Part shown: one piece after another, positions 50,701 to 59,700 of the stretch
How positions within the stretch are numbered: the first letter of the stretch is position 1
Layout of the letters: the number at the start of each line of letters is the position of its first letter
From: Anthoceros angustus
Lineage: Eukaryota > Streptophyta > Anthocerotopsida > Anthocerotales > Anthocerotaceae
NCBI GenBank assembly: GCA_010909165.1
Contig: VJWM01000108.1
Span: forward strand, 496,001 to 560,000
Length of the DNA: 64,000 nucleotides
Reading direction: 5' to 3'
Position numbers and translations under genes: made by a program
Notes under the pieces: model-generated
The model's input: only the letters and a program-made list of their open reading frames with translations
Databases searched by the model: none
What the model was told of the DNA's origin: nothing

Positions 50701-53700
50701 TTTTTTTATCCATCCCATCGCAATGGAACTTAAAGTAAACGAGAGTCAAGTGTTGCGAGTATTTGGCTATCCTGGTAAGGTAAGAATTTACAAAGGCTAA
50801 ACAGAGAAAAAAGACATTTGAAAGTGCGGAAAGCCTAACTTTAGAAGTTTAGTTTCTACATTTTTTAGACCAGTACGGAGAAGGAGTACTATTCTACTAA
50901 TGTTTTATTTTTTGGCTAATATTTTTCTTATATTGATGGACACATGTATTAGGATCATTTGGGACAATGTGAAGGAAGATTAATTTTAAGAGTGAAAGAT
51001 AATCCAGATCCAATTGAGATCAAGGTTGTATGCTTAGCTGACTTTCCTCATGTGGAGCTGGAACCTAATATCATCACATTTGAGCGCTTACTTATTGGAT
51101 ATTCAGCAAGAAAACAATTGAATATAACGTATGGAATAAAATTCATTGGTGCATTGTGGTGGTTTGTAAAATTATGAAAAACATAGGATCAATTTTTGTA
51201 ACATAAAAGTTATATATGTTTTTTTACCTTAAATTGAGCCTACATTTATAATGAGCTATATTGATCTTGAAATTGCATATCCTTTACAGAAATGTGTCAG
51301 CATTAAAAGTCATGTGGAGATTTACTGGACTTGAGAATCTTCCAAGAGAATTTTGCCTTTCCGAGATAGATGGCCTTCTTGATCCAAATTGTAGTACAAT
51401 GCTTAGTGTGATTTTTACATCGATAGAGGAGAAAATGTTCAATCAAAAATTGGTGTTGCAGGTACATGTCTTTCTTTCTGACACCTTATATTTTGAAGGA
51501 AAGGAAAGTTAATTGAGTGCATCTATTTTGCAAAATTTCAAGAGAATATTATTTGTACTTACTTTATAGAGTTTCTAGGTTAGCGATAGCAAGGATCCGT
51601 CTAATGTGACTCAAGAATTACCTGTGGTTATAAATGCTGAGGCATACAAGATAGACTTCAACCTCAAATGGCCTACAAACAAAGGAGAACAAGCGCCAAT
51701 GGTAGGACTCAATTACGGTACCCTAAAGGTTGGAGAGGATTCTTCAAAACCTATTGTCCTAGAAAACAAAGGCAAATATGCAATAAATTTCTTGTTTGTA
51801 ATGACAACACGCCTTATAAAAGAGCTATTCATCATTTCTACAATGGAAGGAGAATTAAAGCCCAAAGGATCTGCCACTGTAAGCCTAGTATTCAATGTTT
51901 TGCAAACCATTTTTCTGATGTAGATCAAGTATTAAATATCTAACTTTTACAAGGTTCATGACAATCTTTAGGTGAACGTTCACTTTGGTAAAGAAAAGAA
52001 GTTAGAAAGAGAAGTATGCCTAAGACACAATGAAGACGTGAGACTAGATATAATAGATTCATATCGGGGCAAAGTAGAACAATCTATCACCATCTATGTA
52101 GACGTGGAAACTGTTTACTCAAAATATGCATTACTGCCAAATCACGGAATTCATTTTGGATACCAGACTTGTTTGATCCCGTCAGAGCCAAGGATCTTGA
52201 AAATAGTGAACACCGGCTTTTTCCCATTCAAATACCATCTTATAGATGGAGCAATACCTTTTGTAAAAGAGCAACCCCTCATGGAAGATGAGGATGTGGG
52301 CATACCAGGTACAGAAACCAATATTTCTATATTATATGAGCCTTAGTAATACTACAACTTTGGTTTATATATCTAAAATTATAAGTTGTATTGATTAAGT
52401 TCTTTCGCTATTAAATTTGTACGATGGTATATAGGTTTTCCTATCTCTTTGTCATATTCAATAAATGTTACATGCTGATTAGTTAAAGGCTTTTGAAAAT
52501 TGCCCCAGGTAAAGGCGATAAAAAGGATAAGAAGGATAAGAAGAATAAGATGCAAAATACAGAGGACAAAAAAGAAGAGGCATTACTGGGAAAAGAACAA
52601 ATAGCTAATAAAGAAGGAAAGAAAGACAAGAAAGATGCTGAGGAATCAGGTTCTCCAAAAGCAGGGAAAAAGAAAGGAAAAGAAGATGAGGAGTTAGGTT
52701 CTCCAACAGCAGGGAAAAAGAAAGGCAAAGAAGACGAGGAGTTAGGTTCTCCAAAAGCAGGGAAAAAGAAAGGAAAAGAAGATGAGGAGTCAGGTTCTCC
52801 AACAGCAGGGAAAAAGAAAGGTAAGGAAGACGAGGAGTTAGGTTCTCCAAAAGCAGGTAAAAAGAAGGGAAAAGAAGACGATACTAAGAAACAAAAAGAG
52901 AAGTCCGATGCTTCAGATAAGGTAGGAGGCAAGGATGGGAAAAAGGGTGACAAAGGGAGCAATAAGGAGTTGCCCATAGAGATCTTACAAATGAGGACTT
53001 TAACTATAAATTCAGCTCTAGGAATTGTGCATCCAGGAACTTCAAAAGATGTTTCTGTTATTTTCTTATCCACTATTCCTTGCAATATTGTGGAAAAGAT
53101 TAGAATTGAGATAGAAGATGAAAGCCCATTCACCCATCCTGATGGACATTATTATGAGATCTCTGCAAACTCATGTTGGCCCGGAATATGTGTAGAGCCA
53201 GAAGTGATATTTGAAGAGCATAGACTTGTTGATAATTTTGATCTTCCGGGTCCAACTCCACCATATGGAACATTCTCAAAGCACGATGAAGTCTTTTCTT
53301 TCGGAGCAGTAGTATTAGGATTCGAGAGATCAACTGGAACTGAACTCAATGCTCCATGCAAGACACCCAAAGGAGTGAAAGCCAATTTTCGAATTGATAA
53401 TCCTTTTAAAGTCCCATGTACAGTGAATTTTTCGATTATTCCGTGCAACCCAGAAGCGGACTTAGTTGGATCTACTCAAGAGCCGTTCTGCATGGAAGTT
53501 CAACCAACACATGTTCATATCCCACCTCATGAATATCGATATGTGTGTCTTTGTTTTAGACCTCTATCAATGCAAAAGTATTGTGCTCATTTTGAGGCGA
53601 ATGTAGTAGGTGCCGGAGATACACCAAATAAACAATTTAGATGTGGCCTAAAAGGAGAGGGAACTTTGCCTCATGTCAAGATAAAGGTCCCATCACTACT

Positions 53701-56700
53701 AAGCCCGAGGCCTAAGCTTGGCTTAAGTTTCCACACATCCACAGAGGTAGATCTAGGTGTCTCCCAATAGTGCTACATAATAATGGTTTGGTTTTTTGAT
53801 TGCTTGGATTGCTATGGCTGCACCAATTCCATGGATCCAAATGACTTTCGATTTGAATGGCACATTCGTCCCCTTAAAGGTGAAGAAAAAGTTTAACGTG
53901 GCAATCAACGAAACAAAGACCATTATGATTTATGTAGCAGCACATGATGTGGCAAAATACACACAAGAGATTAGATTGATGATTGATGAGAATCCCTTTG
54001 ATAGCTCGACAATCTTGATAACCGGAGAAGGATATAATCCCGATGTCATGTGTTTGGGTCTACCCAATAATGATAACAACGATGAAGAAATACACTTTGC
54101 CGACGGGCCAGTTGGCTTGGCTCGTTCCACTACTTTCACTCTTCAAAATAATACATTGGATAAGGATTGGAAATTTATTTGTCCCTCCATTCCCTTCATA
54201 AAGTTCACCCCGACTATAGGCCATCTGAGAGCTGGAACTTCAAAGAGCATGATTGTCACTTTTCATCCCACTGCTACAGTAGAGTACAAAAACAAAGAGA
54301 TGAAGATGGAATTGAGCAATATCATCTACAAGCTACAAGAGGGCTGCGAACTAATCGACTGGGATGATAGATTGTCTAAGCCCGAGGAACCCAAAGGCAG
54401 CAAAAAAGAGGGCGGAGCACCTGGTGGTAAGAAGGGGAAGCAAACTCCAGCTGGAGATGGTGAGAAGAACAAGGATAAGAAACAAAACAAAGATGGTTCC
54501 AAGAGTAAGAAGGGAGAAAAGGAGGCATCACCAAATGATGATGCTCCAACCAAAGAGTACAAGAAGCAAGACAAGGGAAGGAAAGCAAAGAAAAGAACAA
54601 ATAGCTAATAAAGAAGGAAAAGAAAAGAAGAAAGATGTCGAGGAATCAGGTTCTCCAAAAGGTGGAAAAAGAAAGGAAAAGAAGATGAGGAGTTAGGTTC
54701 TCCAATGTTAGGAAAAGAAAGGCAAAGAAGACGAGGAGTTAGGTTCTCCAAAAGGAAAAGAAAGGAAAAGAAGATGAGGAGTCAGGTTCTCCAACAGCAG
54801 GGAAAAAGAAAGGTAAGGAAGACGAGGAGTTAGGTTCTCCAAAAGCAGGTAAAAAGAAGGGAAAAGAAGACGATACTAAGAAACAAAAAGAGAAGTCCGA
54901 TGCTTCAGATAAGGTAGGAGGCAAGGATGGGAAAAAGGGTGACAAAGGGAGCAATAAGGAGTTGCCCATAGAGATCTTACAAATGAGGACTTTAACTATA
55001 AATTCAGCTCTAGGAATTGTGCATCCAGGAACTTCAAAAGATGTTTCTGTTATTTTCTTATCCACTATTCCTTGCAATATTGTGGAAAAGATTAGAATTG
55101 AGATAGAAGATGAAAGCCCATTCACCCATCCTGATGGACATTATTATGAGATCTCTGCAAACTCATGTTGGCCCGGAATATGTGTAGAGCCAGAAGTGAT
55201 ATTTGAAGAGCATAGACTTGTTGATAATTTTGATCTTCCGGGTCCAACTCCACCATATGGAACATTCTCAAAGCACGATGAAGTCTTTTCTTTCGGAGCA
55301 GTAGTATTAGGATTCGAGAGATCAACTGGAACTGAACTCAATGCTCCATGCAAGACACCCAAAGGAGTGAAAGCCAATTTTCGAATTGATAATCCTTTTA
55401 AAGTCCCATGTACAGTGAATTTTTCGATTATTCCGTGCAACCCGGACTTAGTTGGATCTACTCAAGAGCGCATGGAAGTTCAACCAACACATGTTCATAT
55501 CCCACCTCATGAATATCGATATGTGTGTCTTTGTTTTAGACCTCTATCAATGCAAAAGTATTGTGCTCATTTTGAGGCGAATGTAGTAGGTGCCGGAGAT
55601 ACACCAAATAAACAATTTAGATGTGGCCTAAAAGGAGAGGGAACTTTGCCTCATGTCAAGATAAAGGTCCCATCACTACTAAGCCCCGAAGGCCTAGCTT
55701 GGCTTAAGTTTCCACACATCCCTGTAGGTAGATCTAGGTGTCTCCCAATAGTGCTACATAATAATGGTTTGGTGCCTGTCGTTGCTTGGATTGCTATGGC
55801 TGCACCAATTCCATGGATCCAAATGACTTTCGATTTGAATGGCACATTCGTCCCCTTAAAGGTGAAGAAAAAGTTTAACGTGGCAATCAACGAAACAAAG
55901 ACCATTATGATTTATGTAGCAGCACATGATGTGGCAAAATACACACAAGAGATTAGATTGATGATTGATGAGAATCCCTTTGATAGCTCGACAATCTTGA
56001 TAACCGGAGAAGGATATAATCCCGATGTCATGTGTTTGGGTCTACCCAATAATGATAACAACGATGAAGAAATACACTTTGCCGACGGGCGGTTGGCTTG
56101 GCTGCTCCACTACTTTCACTCTTCAAAATAATACATTGGATAAGGATTGGAAATTTATTTGTCCCTCCATTCCCTTCATAAAGTTCACCCCGACTATAGG
56201 CCATCTGAGAGCTGGAACTTCAAAGAGCATGATTGTCACTTTTCATCCCAATCGCTATGTGAGAGTACAAAACAAAGAGATGAAGATGGAATTGAGCAAT
56301 ATCATCTACAAGCTACAAGAGGGCTGCGAACTAATCGACTGGGATGATAGATTGTCTAAGCCCGAGGAACCCAAAGGCAGCAAAAAAGAGGGCGGAGCAC
56401 CTGGTGGTAAGAAGGGGAAGCAAACTCCAGCTGGAGATGGTGAGAAGAACAAGGATAAGAAACAAAACAAAGATGGTTCCAAGAGTAAGAAGGGAGAAAA
56501 GGAGGCATCACCAAATGATGATGCTCCAACCAAAGAGTACAAGAAGCAAGACAAGGGAGGGAAAGCAAAGAAAAGAACAGAGGAATCGTCATCAAAAGAT
56601 TTACATGTGGATGGTAAAGGTGGTAAGGGCCCAGGTGATAAGAAAGGAGACTCAAAGAAAGGAGAGGAGGCAAACGAAGAAGAGGTGACCAATGAGATTG

Positions 56701-59700
56701 TGTATGCAGTGGAGCCGGCACATGAGGTAGTGAAAGGTAGCAATAAGCAGTTGGTATTAAGAGTGAATGCAATAGCGGACAACATTCGATATGCTTGCAC
56801 TACCAAGGAAATATGCTTCCGCACTACCATGATGTTTCAAACTAGAAGCATAACATTCCCAGTGAAGAATTTGAGCAAGGCTTGCCTTTCTTTTGCTTGG
56901 CAGGTACCGGTTTGTTACATTTTCAATCCTTCTTGTGATGCAATTGTTGCCACAATAGTCATCTCTATACACAAGTGCAAGCAAGCATTGGATGATTTTG
57001 GTGCAAGAGGGTTTAGGGTTCTAGGGTGACTTGGTGCGGTGCATTGATGATGTGTGTGCGTCTGTCTGCGCAGGTGGAGACAATGGAGGGAGTTGTGGAC
57101 AGGAGGGGACTGTACACGGTGGTGCCCGCCACGGGACAGATTGCGAGCGGGGAGGAAATGAACATGACGGTGCGATTTGCGCCACGGGAGATCGAAGATT
57201 GCAGCCGGGTGCTGGCGTGCGAGATCGAGCACCTCCACGAGGAGATGGAGCCCATGAGGGTGGAGGTGACGGGGAAGGTTACTCGGCCATGGTGCCACTT
57301 CGAGCTGGCGCGCAGCGACTACATCACGGCGCTGCGCAGGGACCCGGCGCTGCCAGGGCCGGATGGGCAGCAGGGCCCGCTGGACCCGGGCACGCACATC
57401 ATCGAGGTCACGTCCATCGGAACGCAGGTGCGCAACAAGCTGAGCTTCATCGCCATCAACCCGACCAACAGGGCGTACGAGTTCATGTGGCAGGCCAACA
57501 AGAAGCCCAAGCCGGTGCCGCCCGTGTCGGCGGAGCAGCGGTGCTGCGACAAGCCCAGCGGCTGCTGCAGGGACCCCTTCCGCTGCCTCAGCACGGGCGG
57601 GGAGATGGGACCAGGAGCGCGCTACGAGATGCGCTTCGAGTTCGTCCCGACGCAGCTCGACCTGCACGAGAGCTTCTGGAGCTTCAACATCCTGGAGCTG
57701 GACATCTCGGTGCAGTTCCTGCTGGTGGGCCGGGTGAAGAAGCCGGACGTGAGCCTGGACCAGGCCTGCGTCAACTTCGGCCTGGTGCAGGTGGGGAAGA
57801 AGGACCGCCGGCTGCTCAACCTGTTGAACGCGGAGCAGGTGCCCTACTCCTTCCAGTTCGACAGATCCACCTACAGCTCCACCATCCTGCGCTTCACCCC
57901 CGACAAGGGCATCGTGCGGGAGCTGTCGACGCTGCCCCTGGAGGTGGTGTTCGCCCCCGTCTCCGAGGGCCCGCACAACTTCAACGTCCTCTGCAACATC
58001 ATCACGGGTTCCTTGCTCAGCGTGAACGTCAAGGGGGACGCCTACGCCATCCACGAGCGGATCTACATGGAGGCGTCCGCCGACGGCCTTCCCCCCATCC
58101 TCCTCACCGCCATTGACACCAACACTGTGCACTACGGCCAGGTGCTCATCAACGACACTGTGGTTCGCACTCTCACCTTCGCCAACGCCGGCACCAGGCC
58201 CTACGAATTCCACTGGCACCTCCCCGACACTCCCGACGCTCAGCTGTCCGTGGATCCTGTGGCCTCGGCCGTGGGCGTGGGCGGCGAGCAGATCACTTGC
58301 CTCCTCTCGCTCTGCCCGGCCAGCCCCTGCGCCGACCTCGCCGTCCCCGTTTCCTTCTCCATCCTCCATGGCCCCACCTACAGGTAAGCGATTTCTAGTG
58401 CTTTTCTGCTTTGCTAGTCTCTCCTCTCCTAACATTACTAGTCTTATTAGCGGGCGATGGAACCCTAGGATTCCCCCCATGTTGAAACCCTAGCATTTAC
58501 CCCATCTCAAGCATTCCCCCCATCCCAAGCATTTCCCCCATCCCAAGCATTCCCCCCATCGCAAGCATTCCCCCCATCCCAAGCATTCCCCCCATCCCAA
58601 GCATTCCCCATCCCAAGCATTCTCCCATGTTGAAACCCGGATTCCTCATGTTGAAACCCTAGCATCCCCCATGTTGAAAACCTAACTAGCATTCCCCCAT
58701 GTTGAAACCCTAGCATCCCCCCATGTTGAAAACCTAACTAGCATTCCCCCATGTTGAAAACCTAACTAGCATTCCCCCCATGTTGAAACCCTAGCATTCC
58801 CCATGTTGAAAACCTAGCTAGCATTCCCCCCATGTTCAAACCCTAGGAAGCACTCCCCTCATGTTAAAACCCTAGGAAGCATTCCCCACATGTGCATTCC
58901 CCCCATGTTAAAACCCTAGGAAGCATTCCCCCCATGTTGAAACCCTAGGATCCCCCCCGTGTTGAAACCCTAGGATTCGTCCCGTGTTGAAACCCTAGGA
59001 TTCGTCCCGTGTTGAAACCCTATGATTCTTCCCGTGTTGAAACCCGGATTCCTCATGTTGAAACCCTAGGATTCCCATGATGCCATGTTGAAACCCTAAG
59101 ATTCCTATGATGCCATGTTAAAACCCTAGGATTCCTATGATGCCATGTTGAAACCCTAGGATTCCTATGATGCCATGTTGAAACCCTAAGATTCCTATGA
59201 TGCCATGTTGAAACCCTAGGATTCCTATGACGCCATGTTGAAACCCTAGGATTCCTATGATGCCATGTTGAAACCCTAGGATTCCTATGATGCCATGTTG
59301 AAACCTTAGGATTCCTATGATGCCTTGTTGAAACCCTAACGCCGCTGACCCCACTTTTCTTTTGCTTGCCTTTGCATCGTCTTCACTTGCATTTGTTCTC
59401 TCACACCCGTTGTCTGGCGGCCATGGCTGCAGGCTGGTGCTGGCGGGCACCGCGTACAGGCCCAAGGTGCATTTCAGCTTCCTGTCTTACGATTTCGGGC
59501 CAACCTTCCCCTACGTGTCCGGGCTGGAGCCCGCTGCGACAGTGCTGGAGATCGAGAACAGGGCATCCTACGACACAGTGGTGGAGCTGCAGTACGACAA
59601 CACGGTGCCGGAAGTGGAGGTGGAGACGGGAACCAGGCGGCTGCACATGGCGCCGGGGCAGGCGGTCAGCATGCGCATCATCTTCCGGCCGCGGATGCTT

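Larger units (their letters stand above)
52509..56903 (+). other. HYDIN: HYDIN Lys-rich and ASH exon, duplicated inside
   Basis: The exon opens with a Lys/Asp/Glu-rich tract containing a 15-residue repeat (ELGSPTAGKKKGKED), then ASH-type sequence (LTINSALGIVHPGTSKDVSV, EVFSFGAVVLGFERSTGTEL), a second Lys-rich tract, and ends KNLSKACLSFAWQ before a donor at 56904. As displayed, about 2 kb (52,59x-54,589) is followed by a second copy (54,590-56,575). The first copy is broken near 53,705-53,800 and the second near 54,600-54,780 and 56,090-56,260, each where the other is intact. A single-copy exon of about 2.4 kb reads through. Confidence 0.88.

Noticed and set aside
56915-58480. 521-codon antisense frame opposite the GC-rich HYDIN exon
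   Set aside because: It mirrors a GC-rich coding exon with a well-supported sense frame; the composition (Val, His, Leu, Gly-rich) is that of a shadow frame and it shows no domain.
58500-59340. Interstitial telomere array or former chromosome end
   Set aside because: The telomere-like word occurs once per longer unit and never as a CCCTAAA tandem run, so it is a minisatellite and not telomeric DNA.
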